Under the pieces are notes generated by a model. The model had not been told where the DNA came from and did not search any database. It saw nothing but the letters and a program-made list of their open reading frames with translations. Positions 10,836 through 21,967 of a DNA stretch of 64,000 nt are shown here, piece by piece. A program made the translations under genes and the position numbers. The stretch spans positions 310,001 through 374,000 of the forward strand of contig OY978104.1 in NCBI GenBank assembly GCA_963854735.1, in the 5' to 3' direction. How positions within the stretch are numbered: position 1 is the stretch's first letter; each line of letters begins with the position of its first letter. Origin of the DNA: Marvania coccoides. Lineage: Eukaryota; Chlorophyta; Trebouxiophyceae; Chlorellales; Chlorellaceae.

Positions 10836-13800
10836 ATGAAGGGCAGTTGGTTGGTGCCTGTCGTTTGGCTGCTGGCTCTGGCCTGCAGCGCCAATGCTAC
10901 TTCTCGAGAACTTCTGCAGGGTGAGTAGTGGGTTCTGCCTGAGCTTGTCGGCGGCCCAATTTCTTCCGCCGCAGTACAATGACTCGAAAAACAAATCTCG
11001 ATGACTTTTCCCGCAGAGGCCATGGCCCCTACCACCGCTCCCCCCACTGGAATCACCTTTACAAAAGTTAGCGTTGGCGTTTTCGTGACGGTGAGTACCT
11101 GTCGATGTGTGTGGCGCAGCGGTTTGCGTTTTGCCGCTTAAATGCTCCATACAGGATATCTAGCCTCTACAGTTCAGCTGCTCGCTAGCAAACACACCCC
11201 AAATCGCTGGCCTTTGCACTGTTTTATGCCAGCCAGCCCAGAGTTGCTGTCCAACTCTGATGGCGCCGACATAAATAACCACCCCACCCCGTTCCGTCCT
11301 TTTTCCGTTTCCCTTTTTTCAGTGCGCCATCTCCGACTCCGCCTCCCCCAACCCTGCCGCGTTCGACACCAACCCTGGAGACCTGTTCTGCATGGGCAAG
11401 AACGATGATGGCGCCATCGGCGACGCCACCTACATCTCTCGCAGCCGCCCCACGAAGGTGGCGATGCCAGGCCCATGGGTGGACGTTTCCGCTGGCGACT
11501 GGCACGCGTAAGCAATGACAATAAAACATACAAAAGAAAACCCGCGTGCTTCTTGTTCTGCCGGCTGCCCTGTGGCTTCCTTCTCTTCTCTTTTTTCACA
11601 TGCCCAGTGTACTCCGAGGATAATTAAGCTCTTCCCGTATGTGTGTGCGTCGAGACAGCAGCGCTAAATTCACATTTCTCCTCCTCCTGCCCCTTTCCTT
11701 TGCAGGTGCGGCACCAAGGGGGACAACACTGGCTACTGGTAAGCGAAGCCTCCTCCACTGTATTCCACCCTTCTCCCCTTCTAAAAATTCCTTCCTCTCA
11801 ACATATCTGCGTTTATTTTATTTTCTCCCTCTGCAGCTGGGGATACAACGGTGGTCGTCTGGGCACCGGCAAGCCCGACCCCGTGCAGGCTTCCACTCCC
11901 CAGCAGATCGCTGGCAACTGGACGCAAGTGTCTGCTGGGCACTTTCACAGTTGCGCCCTCAACACCGAAAAGAACGCCTATTGCTGGGTGAGAGGCAAAC
12001 AACGGAAAATACGGAATATTGCACAATTATTTTACTTTGGGGATGGAGGAAACCAATATGGTTTTAATAGCCAGTACAGATTGAGCATTCTTTTGCTTTC
12101 CTATTGTATTTATGTGCTTTTTTTAACGGCATGTTCCCCCCCGGCACCTCTCTCACTCAACCCTTTGGCTTGATGCTGCGCAGGGCAACAACAAGAACGG
12201 CCGCATGGGCAACGGCGAGTTCAGCGCCATCGGGGCTGAGGAATACGAGTACACTCCCCAGCCGGTGGTGGGCGGACTCAACTTTGCCACAATCTCCGCC
12301 AAGGGCTCCCACACCTGCGCGCGCCAGCCCGACAACTCTGCCTGGTGGTGAGTAATAATAACACTAGTTCTTGCTTTTATTTCGTTTCATTATGCTATCA
12401 ATTACCGTTCTGATTACCAGCGTTGTGCTATTTCTGTTGCGCTGATTGTTTCGTCCACGTTTTTTTGTATTGCAGCTGGGGAGGGAACGACAAGGGCGAG
12501 CTCGGCATCGGCGTTGTAGATGAGAAGGGCGGCGGCAGAGCCGAGCCGCAGGAAGTCCCGGGCCAGTGGAAGCAGGTAAGTAATATTGTTAAAAAACACT
12601 AGAAAATTGTGGCATTCGCATTCCTGTAATCTTTTTGTTGCACGTCTGCTCCTTCATCTCGCCCTTTCACTCTTTGCTTCCCTAATTTTGCAGATCGTCT
12701 CTGGCCTGCGTTTCAGCTGCGGCATCAACATGGAGGTGCGCAATCAATCGCGCATCCCCTGTCTTCTCGTTCTTTCTCTTTATGAAAGCTTGCATCCAGC
12801 GCAGCCCCTTAAATTATCTGAACTCGATAATTTGATACCCCATATTTACCGACCAAATTTCCGCAGGATGACGTGCTGTGCTGGGGCGCCGTATCTGGAG
12901 GCAACGACACCGTGGAGGACCTGGGACCCACCCCCAAGATCCTGGGCGGAGGGCACAAGTACAAGAAGATCTCGGCGGGCATGCAGCACGCCTGCGGCAT
13001 CCTGGTGGACGACACTGTGCGATGGTGAGTCCATGGGAAACTTTCGATTTAGTATCTAGTCAGTTTGCGTATTGCCGGTGTGCCCAAAGAGGATCCTCGA
13101 CCTAGTGAAGGTCCCAGGCACATGGAGCACCAAAGACCTCAATTTTTGGCGCTGCTTCTTTCGATACCCCCAAATGCCAGCTTTGCATTGCCTTTTGTTG
13201 CATTAATATTTCACATTTCGTCCATCTTAATGCGTGCAGCTTCGGCCTGGGGTGGCACGGCCAGCTGGGCAACGGCCTGAACATGAGCTACTCCGAACCC
13301 TATGCGGAGGACTGCCCCAGCACCCGCCCCTGCGAGCTCAAGGGCGGAGGCACCTGGAAGGACTACGAGGCCGGAGAGTACAACTCCTGCGGTGTGAAGA
13401 TGGAGGGCTCCCTGTGGTGCACCGGTGAGTACCCCCCCTCTTGCATTTAGATGTCTTTGTTTTTTTTTAAGCGTAAATGTTTTCATATGCCCAATAAGCT
13501 CCGAGGATAATTAAGCTCAGTCTTATTTCTCAACAAAAATAAGATTTAAGCGTAAATGTGTATTTCTTCGTTAATTGCAATTGAGGGTCATGTCTGTCTT
13601 TTTCTTATCCGTTCTGACGTTCTTTCCCATCAAAAACCACTCCCGCTGTAGGTGAAAATGCCTACGGCAACCTCGGCGACGGTAACGTCGGAAACTTCCT
13701 CTACGAGCCCACCCGCGTGCTGGACGTGGAGATCCCCGGCGCCCCTCCTCCCCCTTCCTCTCCCCCTCCTCCCGCAGAGGTGATGTCTCCTCCTCCCCCT

Positions 13801-13959
13801 GCCGATGAGACTTCTCCTCCTTCAACTCCGGTGGTCCCTGCTGGAGGACCCACCTCCGCGCCCCCCTCTTCTCCCCCCACCTCCGGCGCTGGCAGGGCTG
13901 CCGTGCAGGCAACGGCCGGATGCCTGGCCGCGGCGGCGCTCTCTCTCTTTGTGCTTTGA
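10836..13959 (+). CDS. Secreted RCC1-like beta-propeller with GPI-anchor-like tail
   Basis: Eleven exons: 10836-10920, 11017-11090, 11323-11507, 11706-11738, 11837-11987, 12184-12347, 12476-12575, 12694-12735, 12867-13024, 13240-13424, 13652-13959 (494 aa). All ten introns are GT-AG and all phases close. RCC1 blade motifs recur: GHFHSCALN...YCWG, KGSHTCA...WCWGGNDKGELGIG, GLRFSCGI...VLCWG, GMQHACGI...RWCFG, SCGVKMEGSLWC and ENAYGNLGDGN. The protein starts with a clear signal peptide (MKGSWLVPVVWLLALACSA, cleavage near Asn-Ala) and ends in a Pro-rich stalk plus a hydrophobic tail (CLAAAALSLFVL), the usual layout of a GPI-anchored cell-wall or surface protein. Nuclear RCC1 activity is therefore unlikely; the ligand is unknown. 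Two introns (3 and 10) carry copies of a dispersed element. Confidence 0.88.
11594..11632 (+). repeat. Dispersed short element, diverged copy
   Basis: Within intron 3 of the RCC1-like gene. It matches the family core (CATGCCC, then TCCGAGGATAATTAAGCTC) but lacks the usual 3' half with CAGTCTTATTTCTCAAC. See the intact copy at 13481-13544. Confidence 0.7.
13466..13559 (+). repeat. Dispersed 64-nt element with 15-bp target site duplication
   Basis: The element occupies 13481-13544 in intron 10 of the RCC1-like gene. It begins TTTCATATGCCCAATAAGC, has the core CCGAGGATAATTAAGCTCAG and ends in an A-rich tail. It is flanked by a perfect direct repeat of 15 bp (TTTAAGCGTAAATGT) at 13466-13480 and 13545-13559. 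A duplication this long, with an A-rich 3' end and no terminal inverted repeats, is the pattern left by target-primed retroposition of a short RNA. Confidence 0.8.
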
Positions 13960-14557
13960 TTTTCTGTCCACTTCCTCCCACTTCGTGATTATTTAGCGTG
14001 ACAGAAAGACAAACTCAGCAGCATTTTCCTGGACAATAATTTCCAAGTAACACCAAGCTAACTTTTTTCCTATATAATAATTAATTTATGTCCCCAACTA
14101 ATTAGTTTTATGCTTCTCTCCGTCTTTCCGTCGAATGCAATTCTAGTAAACTTTGCAGAATTCTTTCTTCTCTTTTTCATTTTCAAGTCGGAGCTTCAGT
14201 TTATGAAGGCTATAGCTACTCGTTAAAATACGTTTCTTGACTGTTGATGTAAATTTTCATCAATTCTCAAATCAAACGCCGATTCTCCGCTGTACAGCCG
14301 CCGCGCCGCTCCCCGCAACCTACCAGAGTGCTTCGAAGCCAAGACAGTGCAATTGAAGAGGCATTGCCAGGTTGACTTCACAAGCGGAGAGACGGCTCAG
14401 GAGGACCCTTCTTTCTTTTTGTTTTTTTTTAATTCTTCCTCTGGGCATCTTGAGAGCTCTTCTTATTTAATTGAGAGCTCTTTTACTTAATTTGTTTTTA
14501 ACCTCTAACTCAATAACAACATTATAATGGCCATAATAAAATAGCAGCTTTCTTTCT
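13960..14557. other. Convergent 3' spacer
   Basis: AT-rich 600-bp spacer between the stop codons of the RCC1-like gene (plus) and the YchF gene (minus), taken as the two 3' UTRs. A GC-richer patch at about 14290-14400 has no long open frame. No further gene is seen. Confidence 0.5.
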
Positions 14558-16190
14558 TTAGTTGGCAAATCTGAATGTCAAAATGTCCCCCTCGCTCACA
14601 ACATACTCCTTGCCTTCCAGCCGCAGCAGACCCTTCTCTTTGGCCGCAGCAAAGCCGCCAGCATCCACATAATCCGTGAATGCCACAGTCTCCGCGCGGA
14701 TAAAGCCCTTTTCGAAATCTGCAACAACAACAAAATGGATGTCGTCAGCCGATTTCTCAAATGATTTAAAAATATGGTCCACAAGCTGCATATAGTACAC
14801 CCCCCCGCCCAAAACCCCTGCAATACATGCATTGCGAGAGCTAGAGCGCCCCAATAAGCACCGCCAAAAAAAAAAAGTTCGTATATATTTAAAAAACCGA
14901 CCTGTATGAATAACACCTGCAGCTTGGGGCGCAGTCATGCCTTCCCTAATCGTCCACGCCCGGGTCTCTTTTTCGCCCGTAGTGAAGTACGTCAGGAGGC
15001 CCAGTTGCTTGTAGGTGGCCCGAATGAGGCTCTTCAGCCCTCCCTCCTCGACGCCCAGACCCTCCAGGTACTCAGAAGCTTCCTCAGCGTCCAACTCGTT
15101 CAGTTCGGCCTCCACTTGCGCCGAAACGATCACCACGTCGCACCCCTCCTCCGCGGCCTTGCCCCGCAGCGCTTGGACGTAGGCGTTGCCTTCGGCGCTG
15201 CCGGCAAGGTCGTCTTCAGCGACGTTGGCTGCGTAGACCATGGGCTTGGCTGTCAGCAGGCAAAGCCCGCGCACTGTAAACACAGGCACAAGAACGAAGA
15301 GTGAAACTTTTTAAATTGATCGACCAAAAATCGGCAAATTGGCCTAGACATCGAAAATAATGCTTTATCTTACCAACTTCGTCCTCCTCCTCGGTGAGGG
15401 CCACCGACCGTGCGGGCTTGCCCTCCTCCAGCGCCGCCAGGATCTTCTTCAGCGCCGCCGCCTCCAGGTCGATTTTCTTCGCCTCGTCGCTCCCCGGCTT
15501 AATGGCGCGCCCCTTTTTCAGCCGATCCATGCGGCGCTCGATCTGCGTCACGTCTGCCAGCGCCAGCTCGAAGTTTATCACGTCGGTATCGTCCAGGGGG
15601 TCCACCTTTCCAGCAACGTGAATCACGTCGGAATCCTCAAAGCACCGTACCACCTGCACCAGCGAGTCGCACTCCCTAATGGTGGCCAGAAACTGATTCC
15701 CCAGTCCCTCGCCCTTTGAGGCGCCCTTCACAAGCCCCGCAATATCCACAAATTCGACAGAAGTAGGCACCGTTTTCTGAGAGTTGGCCAGCACTCGGAG
15801 GGTCTCCAGGCGCGGGTCCGGCACCGCCACGACCCCCACGTTGGGCTCGATGGTGCAGAAGGGGAAGTTGGCGGCCTGGGCCTTGCCGTTTTCGCACAGG
15901 GCGTTGAACATTGTGGACTTTCCGACGTTGGGCAAGCCGACAATGCCGGCTTTGAGGCCTGCGGTGATGGTGGAAGTGCGGAAGGTGCGGGCACCGAAGC
16001 CGGGGGTGCTGGCGAGCAGCGAGGTTCGGCCGAAAAGGGGTGCGGCGCGGGAGCGGAGCAGGGGAGTGGCGGCGGGGGCGGCGGCGGTGGACAGAGCACG
16101 AGCTGCGGAGGGAGTGCGGCCAGCGGCGCAACGCGCAGCGCGCAAGGTGAGCTTGGCGGCCGCTCTGCAGCCGTGCGAGCTCAGTTTCAT
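14558..16190 (-). CDS. ychF-like: Organellar YchF/OLA1-family ATPase/GTPase
   Basis: Three minus-strand exons, 16190-15374, 15273-14902 and 14718-14558, give 449 aa (phases 1, 1). YchF/OLA1 proteins are Obg-like P-loop NTPases that bind ribosomes and prefer ATP. Seen: P-loop GLPNVGKST near residue 90, the G2/G3 region with [20 protein letters not shown], the atypical G4 stretch [10 protein letters not shown], a coiled-coil insert ([14 protein letters not shown]) and the C-terminal TGS domain ([29 protein letters not shown]). About 86 residues rich in Arg, Ala and Ser precede the G domain, unlike the cytosolic form, so import into mitochondrion or plastid is likely. Bacterial and cytosolic YchF are about 363-400 aa, so the excess is this presequence. 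Confidence 0.93.
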
Positions 16191-16533
16191 AGCGCTTTGA
16201 TTTTGTGGGTGGAGATGCGACTGCGCAAGGAAATGTGAGGCCACCTCAGAAAATGTGCGTCCGCAGCCCCCTTGTTCGAGTTTAATACAACGTAATTAAT
16301 GGTTTAATTCACGATGCAAATCTGCCTGCAGCTGTCAAGGCTCCCTTTTCGCAACATTATTCAACTGCCGCAGGCTGCCTCTCATGATCATGCTGTTCTA
16401 ACCACTCTAAGAAGGCAAAGGCCCTTACATTCAATAAAATTCGACAATAGTATCCCTCTCCTCCTCTCAACAATCAATACAATTCAACATATATAATCCA
16501 AAAAAATTAAACCATCAATGGAATCACTTTATT
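16191..16533. other. Spacer between YchF start and ATX-like stop
   Basis: 343 bp holding the YchF promoter/5' UTR and the AT-rich 3' UTR of the methyltransferase gene. No supported gene is seen. Confidence 0.45.
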
Positions 16534-19500
16534 TTATTCCGGCTGCTGTGCCCTGAACGGCCACTTCACCTGGCTGCGGGGCACCAGGGTGCCAGCCAGG
16601 TCGCTGCAGTGGCCCCCCTGGCCTTGCGGTTGGTTCACCGCTCCTCGGCAGCCGGAGGAGCCGCAGTTGCAGGACAGCTGCTCCAGCCCCGAGAAGCGGT
16701 AGTCGTAGGTGAGCTCCTCGCCAGCGGCGATGTCGCGCTGCGCGAAAATGACCACTTTGTCCACCGCGCGGCCCCCAATCGCAACCTATAAAGCAATAGC
16801 GAGACCGCCATAAGAAAAACATCGAGAAATTTCTCTAGCATTGTCAGCAATGTGGACTAGCATGACACTTGATGTCCATAGAACAGAAATACCCGATGGC
16901 AAGTGAACATTGCAATCATTTGCTCCCTCTTAACACAAGACTTGCACAATCGATGCATCGTCGTTGACAAATTAAAACAAAAAAACTGACCTGGATGGTG
17001 CGGGAGAAGCAGTTCGGCACGCACGAGTGGTTGAGCAGGTGCGCCAGGTTGCCAGCGCGGGTGGCGTCCACGCAGTGATCGCGGTTCACCCTGAAAACGT
17101 AGGTCCCCGCTCCCACCAGGGAGTCATACACAGCCCGCTCTCGGGCGTCGGCCACGCTGGGCCGCACCAGGTCGCCGACGTACTCCACCACCATTTGATC
17201 TGCACGCGCGAAAAAAGATGCACAAAATTGGTGTAAAAATGGCGGAAACCACTGTGCATGCCATGCCCCTCAAATGGCGCTGTTTTGAACTCGAGGCGTT
17301 CTTTTGGCAAATTGAACTGAAATACAGCTTACCTCGCGCGTGCGGCACCCGGGAAAACGCCCCCCACCCGTGGATGGCGCTCTTCCCGGGGACCACCCGC
17401 CTGCCTTCACTGGCTCGCATTTCTTCGTACCGCTCTGTAGTGGATAGAAGTTCACGACCCCGGGGCAGCATGGGGGCCACTACAGCAGCGGTCAGCCGCT
17501 CCTCTTCCTCCTCCTCTTCGTCAGTGGCCATCGGCTCTGCAGCACCCTCAGAAGGACCTTCAACGCCAGCAGCAGCAGCAGCAGCAGCAGTGGAGGACGA
17601 GAGCTCCTTTTCAGCCGTATCTTCCTCCATGGGGACAGCTTCAACCGGTGCTGGTGCAGCTGGCGATGGCGTCTCGATGTCCACGTCTTCCTCTTTCACA
17701 GAAGCGTCAGGGGGAGCCACAGTCACAGCTTCAGCGCCGCCGCTGCCTCTCGTCTCCGCTGCTTCCCCTCCGCCGCCTTCCACCTCAATCACCGTCGTTT
17801 CAGCGCTTATACTGGGTCGGGGGTGCCAGGTGCACTTTGACAGCGGCGGCAGCTCTATCTGCCACCCCCCAGAAGCCCCACCGCGGCCGCTGCCGCCGCT
17901 GCTGCCAGCCTGCGGTTGGGCGCCCCCCAGCAGCAGCGGCGTGGCCTGCACGTAGTTGCGCTTGGCCAGCGCCGCAGCGAGCGCCTCGGGCGCGCGCCTG
18001 CCCCGGGAGAGAGCGCCGTCCAGCGGCATGGCACGCGCAGCACCCCAGGAAGAAACTTCCCACGGCGACCCCGCCATTGCCGCCTTGCGCTGCCGCTGCC
18101 CCTTCTCCTCGTCGCTCGGAGAGCCCTGAACCCCCGCGGCCAGCGTCTGCATGGGCGCGCAGGTGCATGGGCCTTGAGGAAGCTGCTGGGAAAGTTGGCC
18201 GCCGCTGGCCTGCATGCTTTTCGGGGTATGCCGCCTGCAGTACACCAACAGCCGAACCCCGTTCAGCCGCATGCCCTGCTCCTGCTGCACCACCCTCTTC
18301 TTCCGCCCCTTCACCGTCCCGTACCTTCCTCCGCCGCCACCTCCTTTCTTCCTTTCTTTCTTCTTTGCCGCGCCCGCTGCGTCCACCGCGGCGCCGTTGG
18401 CGGCAGCCTGGCCGTTCTCGTCGCCGCTGGCGGGGGTCTCACCTCCCTCCTGCGTCTCCTCGCTCGCTACTGCTGCAGAAGGCTGCTGCTGCTGCTGCTG
18501 CTGCAGTTCTGCACCGTCTACTGCCATCACCCCGCTGTCAGCTCCCCGCTCCTCTACCGCCGCCACCATCGCCTCCATCGCGTCCACCACCGCAGGCGAC
18601 ATCGCTCCCTTCTCTTCCACCTCTCCTCCCGCGTTTTCGGCCCCTCTTTCTTCCTCGTCGTCGTCCTCATCGCTCTCTGCTTCAATCCTCGTCACGAAGC
18701 CCGCCTGCCGCGCGCACATGATGTGGAACGCGGAGTAGCACGAGGAGTCGCTGCATTGCACACAAGCGCCGTGCGGCTGGCGGCACAGGTTGCAGGTGAG
18801 CTTCAACCGGGAGGGGTGGATCTCCGAGACGCCGGTGATGACTCCATGCAGCCCAGGGAGCGGCACCGCGTCCCGCTGCAGCACAGTTTCGCTGAGCCAC
18901 ATGGCGCAAGAGGGGTGCACCCACCGCCCGCAGTCGGTGCGCTTCAGCGCGCCGCCCAGCACGGGACAGAGCTGGCACGCGGGGGGCTTGCCAGCTGCGC
19001 CCACCTTTATTGAATTGCGAGAGAGAGAGGGGGAAAGGGGGGTGACGTTAGCAATACTATTATAAAGGGAGTATAGTGGATCTAGATAGCTAAATAGAGC
19101 TAAACTAATAGCTCAAAGGTGGATGAATATGTTAGCAGTACGGTGGGTGGAATTTATATTTTAGCTCACCTTGCATGTGTCGCACAGCCACAGCTGGCCG
19201 CGGGGTGGCTCGGGCACGCCGTAGCAGATCATGTGCACAAACACGCCGCAGCTGTCGCACTGCAGCACCAGGTCCTCCTCTTCCTCGTCCTCAGCCAAGC
19301 ACACGTAGCACGTGCCTGCAAGATTTAAAATGATAGCCTTAGACAGCTGAAATCTACATTCATTTATAACGATTTCCTCGAAGAACAAGTGAAGCTTTGG
19401 TATAAGGCAAGATGGTGAAATAAAAGAAAAGTGAAAGGGAAATTTATATTGAAAGAAAAATGAGCAGCGTAAAATCAAGTCAATAATGACAGTACCTGGG

Positions 19501-21701
19501 CGAGGGAAGACAGCGGGCACGCCCGTCACGCCGTCAGGCAGCCTGCACATGGCCAGCTCGTAGGCCATGCGGCGGCGCTGCTCGTCGGGAGTCAGCAGCG
19601 GCGGCGGGGGCGGTGCTTCGCCGTCTGGCCACCCAGCGAATTTCTCGCATCTGTCGGCGTTCTCCAGCTTCATGATGGAGGTAGCAACCTGGGGCATGGC
19701 GAGACCGAACTGGCGGGCGCCGTTAGAGAAGGCGGCGGCCTTGGGTGTGCCCTTGGCGGCGAAAAGCAGCGCCCACGCCTTGTTGGGGGTGCGTGCCTCA
19801 ACGGGCGGCTGGGCCCAAGGCGTCACCCTGAACACGAGTAAGCCGAAAGAAATTGGTCTATTTCGCAGTCGTTTTAGTGCAAATTTCATCCTAGAAAGAC
19901 CTTTCTAAGAAGACTTAACGCCTCAATTTCTACGCGGTTTCATGCCCCGCAAATCCCCCCAAAACATGTAAACCGGGAGATTTGTGACTTCTGCTTACCT
20001 GAAGATGGGTCCGGAGTCGTCGGGCGCCTCCAGAATCTCGCAGAGGTGGCGGATGGACTCCGGGCCGCCAGCAGGGGTGATCGCCAGCCTTTCAGCCCGA
20101 TACCCCACCGGGTAGATGGCTTTCTCGTCATGAAACGCCGGGTGCAGCCACTCCACTCTCCCCAGAGACAACACTTTGAGCGATCCGCCCACTTTCAGGG
20201 GCATTCCGGGGTCCCTGCAAGCAGAGCTCCACCACGCCGCCAGCGAGTCTTTCCACCGCTTGGCGGGGCGCTTGCCGGTGCCCGCCTCGTCCTCGGTGTC
20301 ACTCTCGGGCTCGTCGTTGCTCGGAAACTAAAAGTAGTTGAGAAAAAGGGGGACAAAGAGGGAGAAAGCCGGAAAGTTTTTAAACAAAAATCAAACGAAT
20401 TTGAAATTTGGTCAAACAGCCTTATAATCTCATCCAAAAAAAATACAAGAGGTCATATACAAAGCAGCGTGTGCTCCCGTCGCGTTTCTCACCATTTCGG
20501 GGGGCTGGTCGTTGTCTGCCAGGTAGGCAATCGACTCGCAGATGGCGGCAGCAAACTGCCGCCGTTTGAAGGTCTTGCTAAGGTGGAACCCCGCCGCCGC
20601 GCCCGCCCGCATGGGCGTCACCATCATGGGCTTCACAAAACCGCGCTCAAACGTGCCAAAGTACACCACAGGGAGCATAGAGGACACGCGAGCAGCGTGA
20701 GAACCGTAAATGTCTTTGCCGTCCAAACACTGCTCCAGAGTAACCACCATGGCCGGCCAAGGCGGGAACCCTTTGACTTGCGCCCATACCACCTCCCCAG
20801 GGCGGAAATCCGCCACGGTTAAGTGCGCAGAAGCGCCAGCATCGCCGCCGCCGCTGCCGCCTTTTTTGGAGGCCCCTCTCTTTTTCTTTTTGGGGGCGGG
20901 CGCCGGCTCCACGGCCTGTGGATGCTGCCCAACAAGCGGCGCAGCTTCTGCGCTTCCCGCTGCTACAGCTGCGGCCGCCGCTGCTGCTGTTTCAGCTGCT
21001 TCTGCCTCTTCGGCACGCCTGATGGCAGCGGCAGTTGCGGCTGCCAAAATCGCGTCTGCCCGCCGTTTCAGCGCCGCCGCTTCATTCCCCGACAGTTGCG
21101 CGGTGGCCCGCGCGTGCAGGGCATCGCAGTACGGCTGCACCCTGCTGGGAGGCAGCAGAGTGGTCGGAAAATCATCCTCAGGCGAAATCAACACCCGTAC
21201 GCGCTCTGAGGCAGCCACGATGGGCTCTACGGTGCCGTCGTCGTAGTTAATGGTGTGCTGCGCGGTGGCGGGGTCATACGAAGCCACTGTGCCAGGGTAC
21301 CAGGCTTCATCTTCCGGCCATAAAACTCGAATTGCACGCCCCACCAGCGCCTCTGGCTCGAGCTTGGCCGCAATTTCGACCTCCAGAAGCACCTGATGGT
21401 CGCCCCGGGTCAGCTCGAAGCGGGAGACGGCCTGAATGAGGCGCTGCTTGCGGTCGTCGATGGGAGCGGCGGCGGAAGCGGCAGCAGGCTCGACAAGGGC
21501 GGCAGGCGCTGCTGCAGCGGGCGCAGGCTCCAGGGCGGAGGGTGCGGCGTCATCGGGGGCTGGATGCTCGGCTGTGGAGGGCGCAGCAGCGACAGAAGGG
21601 TCAAGTTTGATCTCCATTTGGCAGTCTTCCGAGGAAATTATAGGTGCTGGTGGGGCGTGCTGCTCGCTATCAGGCTGTTCCAGAGGAACTGAGTCGGTCA
21701 T
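16534..21701 (-). CDS. ATX-like: Trithorax/ATX-type histone H3K4 methyltransferase
   Basis: Seven minus-strand exons: 21701-20493, 20327-19999, 19827-19496, 19315-19170, 19004-17333, 17199-16991, 16785-16534 (1,382 aa). Domains in order: Tudor/Agenet-like module (about 118-165, IRVLWPEDEAWYPGTVASYD), PWWP (about 298-395, FRPGEVVWAQVKGFPPWPAM), FYRN (about 452-500, GRVEWLHPAFHDEKAIYPVG), FYRC (about 514-620), PHD (624-672, CYVCLAEDEEEEDLVLQCDS), extended PHD (about 675-790), a long Glu/Ala/Gln-rich linker with a polyQ tract, and SET (about 1210-1345). Catalytic landmarks are intact: HGWGAFS, NHSCVPNC, ELTYDYRF and the post-SET CNCGSSGCRG. This is the plant ATX1/2 plan plus a Tudor-like module at the N-terminus. 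It should write H3K4 methylation at active genes. Confidence 0.93.
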
Positions 21702-21967
21702 ACCGCCTTTTGCAAGATCTCGAGCTCTGGAACTTTGTATTGATTTGAAATTTCAAAAGTTAGAGAGACGCCATGAGGGCCTGTTCAGCTCATAAAATTT
21801 GTTCTTGAAGTTGTGATGAAGGTAATATTGTTTGAAATATATCATCGATTATCCTCATTGCTAGGGGGGACGATTGTTTGAATTTCAAAAAAAAGTTGCT
21901 TCCGATGTCAATATCACTTTCGAGCCGTCAAATAACCCCATTAATTCGTATCTTTACATCTTAACAA

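Noticed and set aside
17648..18721. Plus-strand open frame of 357 codons opposite the ATX-like gene
   Set aside because: It is Pro/Ser/Arg/Leu-rich antisense of the low-complexity linker. The minus strand codes conserved PHD and SET domains there.
20046..20822. Plus-strand 258-codon frame
   Set aside because: Antisense of the PWWP and FYRN exons and spans an intron; no similarity.
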